From Chryseobacterium luquanense (GTDB taxonomy: Bacteria; Bacteroidota; Bacteroidia; Flavobacteriales; Weeksellaceae): DNA of 64,000 bases. The stretch is from assembly GCF_026460945.1 (NCBI RefSeq), contig NZ_JAOVZV010000003.1, positions 1 to 64,000 on the forward strand, in the 5' to 3' direction. The position numbers were made by a program, and so were the translations under genes. This document shows positions 25,084-34,554 of this stretch, in pieces; the first letter of the stretch is position 1, and every line of letters begins with the position of its first letter. Below the pieces are notes generated by a model. It made no database searches, was not told the DNA's origin, and saw nothing but the letters and a program-made list of their open reading frames with translations.

Positions 25084-25084
25084 A

Positions 25085-25112
25085 AAAAACCTTCATATCT
25101 GAAGGTTTCTAT
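25085..25112. terminator. Bidirectional terminator between anmK and the SRPBCC gene
   Basis: AAACCTTCA (25087-25095) pairs with TGAAGGTTT (25100-25108); A/T tracts flank both sides. Confidence 0.8.
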
Positions 25113-25502
25113 TTATTTGTAAGCTTCGATCTTATCGGTCAACGTGTTGATAAAATTCTGAAGCGGTTTCTCAACCATCATTTTAATGAAAGGATTAAAT
25201 TTTCCTTCAAAAAGCATCTGAACTTCTGTTTGATTTTCGTTTAACGGATTCAAAGTTGCAGTCAGTGCAAAATCTAAACTTGAACTAGCCGATTTTAAAA
25301 CTGCTTTCTCCTCTGTAACTTCATCAATTTTCAATGCAATTTCCGGCATTCCTTGAAGTCCGAATTTGAAGCCATCTTCTCTGGTTTCAAATTTCTGAAG
25401 ACCATCTGGCATAAAATTTTTATAATTTTCAGGCGATTTCAGCAATTCAGATAAATCTTTAGATGATTTATTGACAATAATTTTTCGTCCTTCTAAATTC
25501 AT
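25113..25502 (-). CDS. SRPBCC/START-like small protein
   Basis: The 129-residue protein has a curved-sheet pattern typical of SRPBCC proteins: MNLEGRKIIVNKSSKDLSELLKSPENYKNFMP, middle strands, and a long C-terminal helix (PFIKMMVEKPLQNFINTLTDKIEAY). These folds bind hydrophobic ligands. The gene is divergent from a NUDIX hydrolase. I recall this neighbourhood as common in Flavobacteria, but the function is not known. Confidence 0.75.
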   Translation of the reverse strand: MNLEGRKIIVNKSSKDLSELLKSPENYKNFMPDGLQKFETREDGFKFGLQGMPEIALKIDEVTEEKAVLKSASSSLDFALTATLNPLNENQTEVQMLFEGKFNPFIKMMVEKPLQNFINTLTDKIEAYK

Positions 25503-25532
25503 TTTTTTATTTTTGTATTTAAATTACTACAA

Positions 25533-26144
25533 ATGTATAAAGTTTTTGTGAACGAAAAAAAATTATTGATATCTAAGAAGCCCGAAAACTTAGAGAAAAC
25601 CTTAAATTACGAAAGTTTCACAACTTTAGAAATCGCTCTCGATCTTCTTCAGAATACGTCGACTTCTGAACTGAATGTTTATGGCGAAAAAATTGAAATC
25701 ATTTGGGAAGAATTTAAAAAACTATTCAGAATCATTGAAGCGGCGGGAGGAATTGTCTTGAGACCAAATGGAGATACACTTTTCATCAAAAGATTGGGAA
25801 AATGGGATCTTCCTAAAGGTAAAATGGAAAAAGGTGAATCCCGCGAAGAGTCTGCCGTAAGAGAAATCGAGGAAGAAACAAATTTAATGAATGTGGAACT
25901 TCGAGATTTCATCAACACTACCTATCATATTTATATTGAAAGAAACGGTGACCGTGTTTTGAAACACACGCATTGGTTTGAAATGTTTTTTGATGGTGAA
26001 GACACTTCCAAACCTCAATTAGAAGAAGGAATCACAGAAGTTGCCTGGAAAAACACCACTCAGATTGAGAATGAGGTCTTTCCAAGTACTTTCCAGAATA
26101 TAAAGTTGATTATTAATGAGTTTTGGGATTCGAAATCTAAATAA
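25533..26144 (+). CDS. NUDIX hydrolase
   Basis: The 203-residue protein has an N-terminal extension of about 65 residues and a NUDIX domain. The Nudix box spans 96-118 (GKMEKGESREESAVREIEEE), with the usual REUxEE core; a Thr replaces Gly near the end of the box. It would hydrolyse a nucleoside diphosphate linked to some moiety; the substrate is unknown. Its last 8 bp overlap the end of convergent murF. Confidence 0.88.
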   Translation: MYKVFVNEKKLLISKKPENLEKTLNYESFTTLEIALDLLQNTSTSELNVYGEKIEIIWEEFKKLFRIIEAAGGIVLRPNGDTLFIKRLGKWDLPKGKMEKGESREESAVREIEEETNLMNVELRDFINTTYHIYIERNGDRVLKHTHWFEMFFDGEDTSKPQLEEGITEVAWKNTTQIENEVFPSTFQNIKLIINEFWDSKSK

Positions 26145-27408
26145 AATCAATTGCTTTTTCGAGAGATATTCCGCGCGACGCTTTAAGGAGAATATTTTGT
26201 GACTGAATTTTATTATCTTTTAAATATTGAGTCAATTCTTCTGTGTTATCAAAAGCTTTAGAATCTGAATTGACGTTTTTAAATTGTTTTCCAACGGTAA
26301 TAATCTCATTAAAACCTAGGTTTTGAGCTAGATTGAGAATGATTTGATGTTCTTCCCTACTTTCATTACCTAACTCCAGCATATCGCCGATAATGATTGT
26401 TTTTGAACCTTCAAACGTGATAAAATTATGCAGTGAAGCAAACATTGAGCTCGGATTGGCATTGTAAGTATCTAGAACAAGCGTTTTATTATCTTTTTTA
26501 ACAATCTGAGACCTCATATTTGTTGGCGTGTAAGATTCCAAAGCAGATTTAATTTGGCCAAAATCTATCCCGAAATGAAGTCCAAAACTTGCAGCAGCAC
26601 AAAGATTCGTAAAATTATAATCTCCTGTAAGTTTTGATAAAGCATTTTTATCTTTGTATTTTAAACCTATAAAGTGCTCTTCAGAAAATGGTTCGAAATA
26701 ATAATCAGAATCTGTTTTTCCAAAAGTTATTTTTGATTGATAATCTTGTGTTTTTTCTAATTGAGTAAGATCATTTTCATTCACTAAAACGGTTTGATTT
26801 GTATTTTTAAGATAATCATACAATTCAGATTTCCCTTTAATAACACCTTCAAAACCACCAAAACCTTCTAGATGTGCTTTACCGAAATTGGTAATATAAC
26901 CGAAATTTGGTTTAGCAATATCGCAAAGCAATTCAATTTCTTTCTGATGATTAGCTCCCATTTCGATTACTGCCATTTCATGTTCGGGTTTAATGGAAAG
27001 TAATGTCAATGGCACACCGATGTGGTTATTCAAATTCCCAAAAGTATACTGAACCTTATATTTTTGTGAAAGCACAGCGTGAATAAGCTCTTTTGTCGTT
27101 GTTTTACCATTACTTCCCGTAAGACCAATGACAGGAATATTTAATTGATTTCTATGATGAATAGACAACTTCTGTAAAAATTCTAAAGTTGAAGGAACAT
27201 AGAATATATTTTTGTCTGAATTTTCAAATTCTTTATTTTCAACAATTACAGCAAGTGCACCTTGGTCAACAGCTTTTTCGGCTAAAGTTGCAGCATCAAA
27301 ATTATCTCCTGAGAAAGCAAAGAAAATATCATTCTTTTCAATTTTTCTGCTGTCGATTGTTACTTTTTTAGCTTTTAAAAATATTTGATAAAACTGTTCT
27401 GTAGTCAT
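26137..27408 (-). CDS. murF: UDP-MurNAc-tripeptide D-alanyl-D-alanine ligase
   Basis: The 423-residue Mur ligase has domain 1 with SRKIEKNDIFFAFSGDNFDA, the ATP loop TGSNGKTT (97-104), and central EMGANHQKEIELLCDIAKPNFGYITNFGKAHLEGFG. The C-terminal domain contains LDTYNANPSSM and GDMLELG. It adds D-Ala-D-Ala to make the peptidoglycan pentapeptide precursor in the cytoplasm. It lies downstream of gldJ in the same direction but behind a terminator. Confidence 0.95.
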   Translation of the reverse strand: MTTEQFYQIFLKAKKVTIDSRKIEKNDIFFAFSGDNFDAATLAEKAVDQGALAVIVENKEFENSDKNIFYVPSTLEFLQKLSIHHRNQLNIPVIGLTGSNGKTTTKELIHAVLSQKYKVQYTFGNLNNHIGVPLTLLSIKPEHEMAVIEMGANHQKEIELLCDIAKPNFGYITNFGKAHLEGFGGFEGVIKGKSELYDYLKNTNQTVLVNENDLTQLEKTQDYQSKITFGKTDSDYYFEPFSEEHFIGLKYKDKNALSKLTGDYNFTNLCAAASFGLHFGIDFGQIKSALESYTPTNMRSQIVKKDNKTLVLDTYNANPSSMFASLHNFITFEGSKTIIIGDMLELGNESREEHQIILNLAQNLGFNEIITVGKQFKNVNSDSKAFDNTEELTQYLKDNKIQSQNILLKASRGISLEKAIDFI

Positions 27409-27450
27409 TGGTAAATTTAAATTTTAAATAAAATTTCTAAGTTCAAAAAT

Positions 27451-27480
27451 AAAAAAACCTCCCGGAAATACGAGAGGTTT
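27451..27480 (-). terminator. Intrinsic terminator of gldJ
   Basis: AAACCTCCCG pairs with CGAGAGGTTT (9 of 10). TTTTTTT follows on the minus strand, between gldJ and murF. Confidence 0.8.
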
Positions 27481-27502
27481 TTTATAAGTATTTTGATAAA
27501 TA

Positions 27503-29104
27503 TTATCTTCTTGTTCTAGCTTTGTCGTTTACTCTAGCATCTTGTGCTACACGGAAACCGATCCAACCATAACCAGATGTCTGATTTTTGTATCTTCTCT
27601 GTCCCGGATCCAACCAATATGCTGAATCTTGCCAAGAACCACCTTTCACAACTCTAATATCATTAGAAATAGCTGAAGTTCTGTCTTTAGTATCTTTCTG
27701 CAAAACTACTCTACCATTTGAATTTACGATAAATTTCGTAGTAGGAGAATTATACATATCATAAGATGCTGCAGAATCACTTGCATTTCTATAGTTTAGT
27801 GAAGATTGTCTGTCACCATCCATATAATTTCTGTAATCTGCAATAGTTTCTCTCTCAAACTGACCTGGTAAGTTTTTGTAAACTAATCTTCCGTCTGCTA
27901 AAGTATCATATTTCATGTTACCTTCTTCTATCATCTTGTAAGTTCCGTCACCGTTTCTTACAATAGCTTGAGGCATATTTCCTCTGTAGTAATTAAAATC
28001 ACTTCCAGATTCATCGATAATTGGTCTGTAAACATCTGCAGTCCATTCTGCAACATTTCCAAACATACCGTATATACCAATGTTATTAGAAGGGAATTGT
28101 CTTACGTCTGCAGTTTGAGCAGCACCATCATTTTTCCAACCTGCAGGTCCAGAATAATCTCCTCTTCCTTGCTTAAAGTTTTCAAGGATCATTCCTCTAT
28201 TTTTACCTTTAGTACCTCTAAGAAGATCTACTTGTGGTTTTTTCTCTAAGTAACTGTTGTACTCTCTGTTTTTTTCCATTCCAAGAGCAGCAAATTCCCA
28301 TTCAACTTCTGAAGGAAGTCTGAATTTCGTAACCATTGCTGCATTAGGAGCTCTGTTTGCTGCCTGAAGTCTTTGGTTGGTAGTTTTCATACCATTCTTC
28401 TGCATCATTCTTTGCTCATTGATGTAACCTTGCATTTCAGGATCATTCGATCTGAATTTATCCATATTAAATGCAGTTCCACCTTGATTATTAGATTCGT
28501 TGATATACAAATCTTTTGCAATAATACCTGCTTGCATCAAAGCTTTTTCGTTTGCTCTGTCTGTCAACCATTCGCAATATCTGTTTGCTTGAGTCCAAGA
28601 AACTCCTACTACCGGATAATAATCATAGTTTTGATCTCTGAAATACGTTTCATTAAGATCATTTCTAGATAATTTATTATCCCATAATAAAGTATCTGGC
28701 AAAGCACCGTTGTAAATTTCTTTATAACTAGGATCACTTGGTGGGAATACATACTTCAACCATGTAAGGTATTCGCGGTATTCGTAGTTAGTAATCTCAG
28801 TTTCACCGATAAAGAATGAGCTTACCTGCATTCTGCGAGGCGAGTTATTCCAATCGTGCATTACATCATCTTTCACTAATCCCATTGTAAAAGTTCCTCC
28901 CTCAACATATACCATCCCCGGCCAACCTTTTTGTTTCTGCTGCTTTCCTGCAAAAAACCAACCCTGTTTTTCGTTTGGTTTCCAACCTGTCTTGCTGACA
29001 AACTTTTTAGTACCGCCGCCTCCGGAAGTCCCTGAACCACCACAACTGGTTAATGCAAGTGTAGAACTCAATGCTATTAATGAAAACAACTTTAGTTTTT
29101 TCAT
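27503..29104 (-). CDS. gldJ: Gliding motility lipoprotein GldJ
   Basis: The 533-residue lipoprotein has its lipobox ending at Cys21 (LALTSCGG), a Gly/Ser linker, and a formylglycine-enzyme-like (SUMF1) domain: GMVYVEGGTFTMGL, IGETEITNYEYREYLTWL, VGVSWTQANRYCEWLTDRANE, FRLPSEVEWEFAALG, GNVAEWTADVYRP and VVKGGSW. In Flavobacterium GldJ is required for gliding and T9SS function and stabilises GldK. It is encoded divergently from porU. The SUMF1 fold is probably structural here, not catalytic. Confidence 0.93.
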   Translation of the reverse strand: MKKLKLFSLIALSSTLALTSCGGSGTSGGGGTKKFVSKTGWKPNEKQGWFFAGKQQKQKGWPGMVYVEGGTFTMGLVKDDVMHDWNNSPRRMQVSSFFIGETEITNYEYREYLTWLKYVFPPSDPSYKEIYNGALPDTLLWDNKLSRNDLNETYFRDQNYDYYPVVGVSWTQANRYCEWLTDRANEKALMQAGIIAKDLYINESNNQGGTAFNMDKFRSNDPEMQGYINEQRMMQKNGMKTTNQRLQAANRAPNAAMVTKFRLPSEVEWEFAALGMEKNREYNSYLEKKPQVDLLRGTKGKNRGMILENFKQGRGDYSGPAGWKNDGAAQTADVRQFPSNNIGIYGMFGNVAEWTADVYRPIIDESGSDFNYYRGNMPQAIVRNGDGTYKMIEEGNMKYDTLADGRLVYKNLPGQFERETIADYRNYMDGDRQSSLNYRNASDSAASYDMYNSPTTKFIVNSNGRVVLQKDTKDRTSAISNDIRVVKGGSWQDSAYWLDPGQRRYKNQTSGYGWIGFRVAQDARVNDKARTRR

Positions 29105-29269
29105 AGTCGATATAAATATTATTCAAAGTACAAAGAAAAAATAAATTATTCAATAAATCAAGTAAAGATTTGATTTTTTTGAAAATTCTTAACAAATTAA
29201 TTTTATGGTATGACAATTTAATTATAAAATTTTCATTTATTTTGTAATTTAGAAATTTCAAACATAAAC

Positions 29270-32200
29270 ATGAGACTAAAAATCACTCTATTATCTATAT
29301 TTGCTTTTGTATCAACGGCTTGGGCTCAGCGAGTATCCATAAATTGGGACGGAGCTAAAATTCAGGATTATGGTGATATTAAAAAAAATCTTCCAAACTT
29401 TACAAACGAAGGTTTTTCTTACCATCAAGATAATATTTTCATCATCAATAAGCAAAAAACAGGAGAAAGACAGCTTCAGGTATCAAATCTTGTTTGGGAA
29501 AGCGTTTCTGCAAAAGATTTATATGAATTAGATGCTAATTTCATCCAAGATCGTGACATCTCAGATATTGACTATTATTATCTTGACGGACAACGTTATG
29601 CAAGTGTACGTGTTGGATTATTTAAAAATATTAAAGGTAAAATACAAAGATTATCTTCATTTAACGTTTCAGAAAGTAATTCGCCAATGCCAATGAACGC
29701 AAGTAAAGTTGGTACTACACAAAATCCTTTATCAAGCGGAGGTTTTTATAAAATTAAAGTTGACAAATCTGGGGTTTTCAAAATTACGACTCAATTCCTG
29801 AGAGACAATGGGATGAATCCTGCCAATATCAATCCTAAAAACTTCAGAATTTACGGAAATGGAGGAATTATGCTTCCTGAGTTTAATCAAGATGTAAAGT
29901 ACAGTGCATTGCAGGAAAATGCAATCCAAGTTGTTGGAGAAGACGATGGAGTTTGGAATGATGGTGACTATGCTCTTTTTTATGCTCAAGGACCGAATGG
30001 ATATAATTTATATAATACTGCTAATGGTAATGGTATTAAGAGAAGAGAATTTAGAAATGACACTAGTGAGAATTTAAAAAATATTTACGAAGATTTTTCT
30101 TATTATTATATCAATTTCGACAAAGGTGCAGGCAAAAGAGTCCTTCCCGTTGATTTAAATTTACCTGCTTCTGCACCAATAACAAAGTTTGATAACTATC
30201 AAGTCATTAATAATGACCAAAGAAATTTATTAAAAGTAGGAAGAGTTTGGGTTGAAGATCAAGGTTTCACAACAGATAAAGCGGTTACTTTTAATTTAAC
30301 TTCACCTATTCAAGCGGGTGATATTGTAAAATACAGAACTCAAGTTGTTGGATGGAGAGCACAGCAGAATAGTATTAATTTTAATATTAACAGCCAAAAT
30401 CCTTCACCTCAATCAATTCCATCAAATCCACCAAACTATTCAAATGATTTTTATCCATTAACCTATTTCGGAACAACAACTGCAATTTCCGGAAATCAAA
30501 TTACAATCAATTACTCTCCCAATATTGCAACGAATCCTAATGGAGCTTTTTATTTAGATTATGCAGAAGTACAATATAGAGAGGATTTGAGATTCAATGG
30601 TTCTCAAATGAATTTCAGAGATTTTTCTTTAACTACAGGTACGAATACCAATTATGGATTTAGTATTTCCAATACAGGAAATATGGAGCAGGTTTGGGAT
30701 GTCACAGATATAACCAATGCCAACAGAAGGGTAAATAAAGCTACCGGAAGTGGGAATTTTAATTTCGCTTACACAACCTCGGATCTTAATTTTAATAATG
30801 AATTTGTTGCTTTTAGAGCAGATGCTGCTTTTTCTCCACAATTCGTAGGAAGAATTGCTAACCAAAATCTTTCTGCGTTACAAAATGTAGATTATTTGAT
30901 TATCACAACTCCTGAAATGATGGCACAAGCTCAGCGAATTGCTAACTATCATCAAACAAAAAATAATTTTAATGTTCAGATTGTTGATGCAGATAAAATT
31001 TACAATGAATTTGGAAGCGGCAGTAGAGATCTTACAGCATTAAGAGATTTTATAACAAAATTAAATACTCCGTTAGGAAGCTTGAAATATGTTTTTATAC
31101 TTGGCGATGCTTCTTATGATTATAAAAATAGAATTTCAAATAATTCTAATATAGTTTCAAGTTACGAAAGTGAAGCTTCAAGAGATTTTGAAGGATCTTT
31201 TGTTACTGATGATTACATTGTAATGACCAAACCTCAGACTTCACCTGCCTTATCAAACAACCTCCCCGATTTGCCAATAGGACGTCTTCCTGCAGCAAAC
31301 CCGACAGAAGCAGCGAATATGGTTGACAAAACTTTGGCATATTATAATGCTCTTTCAGGACAATCATCACCTTTTGGGGAATGGAGAATGAAATTGGATT
31401 TTGTAGTAGATGATGATAATGATAATACGATACCTTTCCATACTACAATGAACAATTCATTGGCAAGTACATTTGAAATACCTTTAGTAAATACTCTAAA
31501 AGAATATAATGTAAGAAAATTGTATTTAGATGCTTTTCAGGCGCAAAGTACAGCAGGAGGACAAAGATATCCGCAAGTAAACCAAGCTATTTCAAATGAT
31601 ATTGGTAACAGTCTTTACTTATTTTATTTCGGGCATGGTGGTATTAATGGTTGGGCGCAGGAAAGAGTTTTAACGACAGACGAAATTCAAAATTCAAACA
31701 ATTTTTCTTCTGTTTACAGTAGATTTCCTTTCGTATCAACAATTACTTGTGAATTTACACTTTGGGATGAGCCAGCTACTTTTTCGGCAGGAGAGCAATT
31801 TATTAAGCTTAAACAAGGAGGTCCTGCTTCAATGATTACTTCAAGCCGTGCAGTTGGTGTATTTTATGGTGAGCAATTCACTAATTTTTACACCAAAGAA
31901 ATGTTTAAAATGGTTGGTGATGATTTTCAAACTATTGGAAATGCTCATCTAAACGCAAAAAAACAATATGGGGGTGAATCCAATCATTTAAAAGTAAATG
32001 TTTTAAGTGATCCTGCAATGAAATTAAGCAGACCTCAAAGATTATTAGTAATTGACGATATAGAAACTCCTGTTCCGGGATTAATAAGAGGGTTAGATTT
32101 TGTAAAAATAAAAGGACACATTAATAATACAAACGGAACTGTTAATACTACATTCAACGGAAGAGTGGTAATCAATATTTTTGATAAAAGATTAAATAAA

Positions 32201-33166
32201 ACCACTTTAAATAATGACGGAAATCTTACTCCGCAATTACAATATACTGAAGAAGGAAGCGCCATTGTAAAAGCATCCGGAACTGCAGTTAATGGAGTAT
32301 TTACCATTGAATTTTATGTTCCAAAAGATATTAATTATGCAGTAGGAGAAGGAAGATTACTGGGGTACGCTGACAATAAATCTTTTGACGTATTCAATAA
32401 TCAATCTGTACAAGTAGGTGATCTTAATCCTAACGGAATTAACGATAATGAACCTCCAAAAGTAAAATTATACATGAACAATACAAATTTTGCCAACGGA
32501 GGAATCACCAATCAAAGTCCGACACTTTTAGCTTGTTTAACAGATGATACAGGAATAAATTCTACAGGCTCTGGTATTGGTCACGATATTACAGTATATT
32601 TGGACGGACAAATTATTAACACCGTAGTTTTAAATGACTTTTTCGCTTCAGGAGAAGGAAACGGATGTCTTAATCCTTCATTAGCAGATTATCAAAAAGG
32701 AAATGTAACGTATCCTTTTAGAAATTTAGCATTGGGACAACATCAGCTAACATTTAAAGTTTGGGATATCAACAATAATTCGACAACTGAAACGTTAAAC
32801 TTTGAAGTTAAAGACGAAGCAGATCAACACTTGATTATTAACAGACCGTTGAACTGGCCAAACCCTTTTACCAACAAAACTTACGTTCAATTTGAGCATA
32901 ATTGTGATGATATTTTAGATGTAAACGTTCAAATTTATACGATTACAGGAAAATTAGTAAGAACTTTAACAAATGTTGTAGTCGCAGAACCGTTCCTACA
33001 GGGCTTTAGAACGCCACGTCAGGCAATTGAGTGGGACGGAAAAGACGATTTTGGTGATACAGTAGCAAAAGGTACGTATATTTTTAAGATATTTGCAAAA
33101 AGTCAAAATCAAGAAAAATGCAAAGGAAGTGCTACAGCTGTAGAAAAAATGGTACTTTTGAAGTAA
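29270..33166 (+). CDS. porU: Type IX secretion system sortase PorU
   Basis: The 1298-residue protein has a signal peptide (about 1-20, AWAQ), a beta-rich prodomain, and a gingipain-type C25 domain (about 545-930). Catalytic His789 (FGHGG) and Cys827 (ITCEF) are in place. Ig-like modules follow, with a C-terminal domain (about 1200-1298) containing LNWPNPF, YTITGKLVRTL and KGTYIFKIFAKS. PorU removes the C-terminal signals of T9SS cargo at the cell surface and attaches cargo to A-LPS. porV follows 56 bp downstream, its usual partner. Confidence 0.95.
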   Translation: MRLKITLLSIFAFVSTAWAQRVSINWDGAKIQDYGDIKKNLPNFTNEGFSYHQDNIFIINKQKTGERQLQVSNLVWESVSAKDLYELDANFIQDRDISDIDYYYLDGQRYASVRVGLFKNIKGKIQRLSSFNVSESNSPMPMNASKVGTTQNPLSSGGFYKIKVDKSGVFKITTQFLRDNGMNPANINPKNFRIYGNGGIMLPEFNQDVKYSALQENAIQVVGEDDGVWNDGDYALFYAQGPNGYNLYNTANGNGIKRREFRNDTSENLKNIYEDFSYYYINFDKGAGKRVLPVDLNLPASAPITKFDNYQVINNDQRNLLKVGRVWVEDQGFTTDKAVTFNLTSPIQAGDIVKYRTQVVGWRAQQNSINFNINSQNPSPQSIPSNPPNYSNDFYPLTYFGTTTAISGNQITINYSPNIATNPNGAFYLDYAEVQYREDLRFNGSQMNFRDFSLTTGTNTNYGFSISNTGNMEQVWDVTDITNANRRVNKATGSGNFNFAYTTSDLNFNNEFVAFRADAAFSPQFVGRIANQNLSALQNVDYLIITTPEMMAQAQRIANYHQTKNNFNVQIVDADKIYNEFGSGSRDLTALRDFITKLNTPLGSLKYVFILGDASYDYKNRISNNSNIVSSYESEASRDFEGSFVTDDYIVMTKPQTSPALSNNLPDLPIGRLPAANPTEAANMVDKTLAYYNALSGQSSPFGEWRMKLDFVVDDDNDNTIPFHTTMNNSLASTFEIPLVNTLKEYNVRKLYLDAFQAQSTAGGQRYPQVNQAISNDIGNSLYLFYFGHGGINGWAQERVLTTDEIQNSNNFSSVYSRFPFVSTITCEFTLWDEPATFSAGEQFIKLKQGGPASMITSSRAVGVFYGEQFTNFYTKEMFKMVGDDFQTIGNAHLNAKKQYGGESNHLKVNVLSDPAMKLSRPQRLLVIDDIETPVPGLIRGLDFVKIKGHINNTNGTVNTTFNGRVVINIFDKRLNKTTLNNDGNLTPQLQYTEEGSAIVKASGTAVNGVFTIEFYVPKDINYAVGEGRLLGYADNKSFDVFNNQSVQVGDLNPNGINDNEPPKVKLYMNNTNFANGGITNQSPTLLACLTDDTGINSTGSGIGHDITVYLDGQIINTVVLNDFFASGEGNGCLNPSLADYQKGNVTYPFRNLALGQHQLTFKVWDINNNSTTETLNFEVKDEADQHLIINRPLNWPNPFTNKTYVQFEHNCDDILDVNVQIYTITGKLVRTLTNVVVAEPFLQGFRTPRQAIEWDGKDDFGDTVAKGTYIFKIFAKSQNQEKCKGSATAVEKMVLLK

Positions 33167-33222
33167 ATAAATAATTAATTAAGAATATCAATAAAAAACT
33201 GATAATATATAAAAGACAACAT

Positions 33223-34386
33223 ATGAATTTAACTACTAAACTGCTTTTAGGGATTGGTTTGAGTGCTGGTTTTTTAGGCTATGCACAAGATTTGAGTCAG
33301 GTAAGACCTGTTTTAACCGGAGCTCCATTCCTTAGAATCGCACCAGATGCAAGATCAGGAGGTATGGGAGATCAGGGTGTGGTAACTTCACCGGATGCTT
33401 TTTCACAATTCTGGAATGCGGCAAAATATCCTTTTAGCAGAACCAGCTCTTCTGTTGGTTTGAACTATACTCCATATATGGGGAAACTTACCAATGATGT
33501 ATTTTTATTGTACGGTGCATTCCATAAATTCTTAGGTCAGGAAGAGAGATCTACAATTTCAGCAAGTATCTATTACTTCAATATGGGGGAAGTAGATCTT
33601 ACGCAGTTGGTAGGAAATGACGTTACTTCTATGGGTACTTCAAAGCCAAACGAAATGTCAATCGACGTTGCTTATGCTTTGAAATTATCTGATTCTTATT
33701 CAATGGCTGTAACAGGTAGATTTATCCGTTCAGACTTAGCCGGAGGATTCAACACAGATACTACTTTGAAACCGGCAAATAGTTTTGCAGTAGACGTATC
33801 AGCTTACTATACTTCACCGAAATTCTCTAGTTTTGGAGGTATGGACGGGAAATTGAATGCAGGTGCCGTAATTTCAAACCTTGGTCCGAAATTAGATTAT
33901 ACAGGAGATGAAGCTTCAAGATCATACCTTCCGACTATGGCAAGATTAGGTATCGGTTATGATATGTTTCTTGATGATATGAATAAAGTGGGTATTTCTT
34001 TCGAAGGATCTAAAATTTTAGTTCCGGGATCAGAATTGGTAGGTACAGATCCAAACACAAGACAACCTCTTTATGCGGTTCCGAATGTTGGTGTAATGGA
34101 AGGAATCAGTAAATCTTTCAAAAATCCTAATTCTATTATGATGAGTGGTGCTTTGGAATATTCTTATGACAATGCATTTGCTGTAAGAGGTGGTTATTTC
34201 CACGAAAGTGAAGAGCAGGGAGCAAGACAGTTTGCAACTGCAGGTATTGGTTTAAAATACCGTTCTTTTGGATTGGATATTTCTTATCTAATCAATATGT
34301 CTAAAATTAATACTGCTTTGGATAACACTCTTCGTTTCGGTCTTACTTGGAACATTGGTGAAGAAACTTCAAATGTAGATTATTAA
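33223..34386 (+). CDS. porV: T9SS outer-membrane protein PorV (LptO)
   Basis: The 387-residue FadL-like beta-barrel has a signal peptide (about 1-21, GYAQ) and the PorV N-terminus RPVLTGAPFLRIAPDARSGGMGDQGV. The C-terminus ends with a barrel strand LRFGLTWNIG. PorV binds cargo signals emerging from the T9SS translocon and delivers them to PorU. It is cotranscribed with porU and ends at a strong terminator. Confidence 0.95.
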   Translation: MNLTTKLLLGIGLSAGFLGYAQDLSQVRPVLTGAPFLRIAPDARSGGMGDQGVVTSPDAFSQFWNAAKYPFSRTSSSVGLNYTPYMGKLTNDVFLLYGAFHKFLGQEERSTISASIYYFNMGEVDLTQLVGNDVTSMGTSKPNEMSIDVAYALKLSDSYSMAVTGRFIRSDLAGGFNTDTTLKPANSFAVDVSAYYTSPKFSSFGGMDGKLNAGAVISNLGPKLDYTGDEASRSYLPTMARLGIGYDMFLDDMNKVGISFEGSKILVPGSELVGTDPNTRQPLYAVPNVGVMEGISKSFKNPNSIMMSGALEYSYDNAFAVRGGYFHESEEQGARQFATAGIGLKYRSFGLDISYLINMSKINTALDNTLRFGLTWNIGEETSNVDY

Positions 34387-34410
34387 GAAAACATACTATA
34401 AAAGTTTTGA

Positions 34411-34438
34411 AAAGTCTCATTTTATGAGACTTTTTTTG
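34411..34438 (+). terminator. Intrinsic terminator of porU-porV
   Basis: AAAGTCTCAT (34411-34420) pairs with ATGAGACTTT (34424-34433), then TTTTTG. Confidence 0.88.
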
Positions 34439-34542
34439 TTTTAATAATTTTCAAACATTTTAATGAACGTTTTTAATATAATATTTAAATAAAAATTCAC
34501 AATTCACTTACAAAGTAAAACCGACAATTCACATATAACCCC

Positions 34543-34550
34543 TATTTTTG
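34543..34550 (+). promoter_or_regulatory. -7 box (TATTTTTG) abutting the FUSC start codon
   Basis: TATTTTTG ends 4 bp before the ATG at 34555; a leaderless transcript is predicted if it is used. Confidence 0.45.
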
Positions 34551-34554
34551 TAAA

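Noticed and set aside
27503..29104. Sulfatase-modifying (formylglycine-generating) enzyme
   Set aside because: The SUMF1 fold is present, but the lipobox, length and location beside porU identify GldJ.
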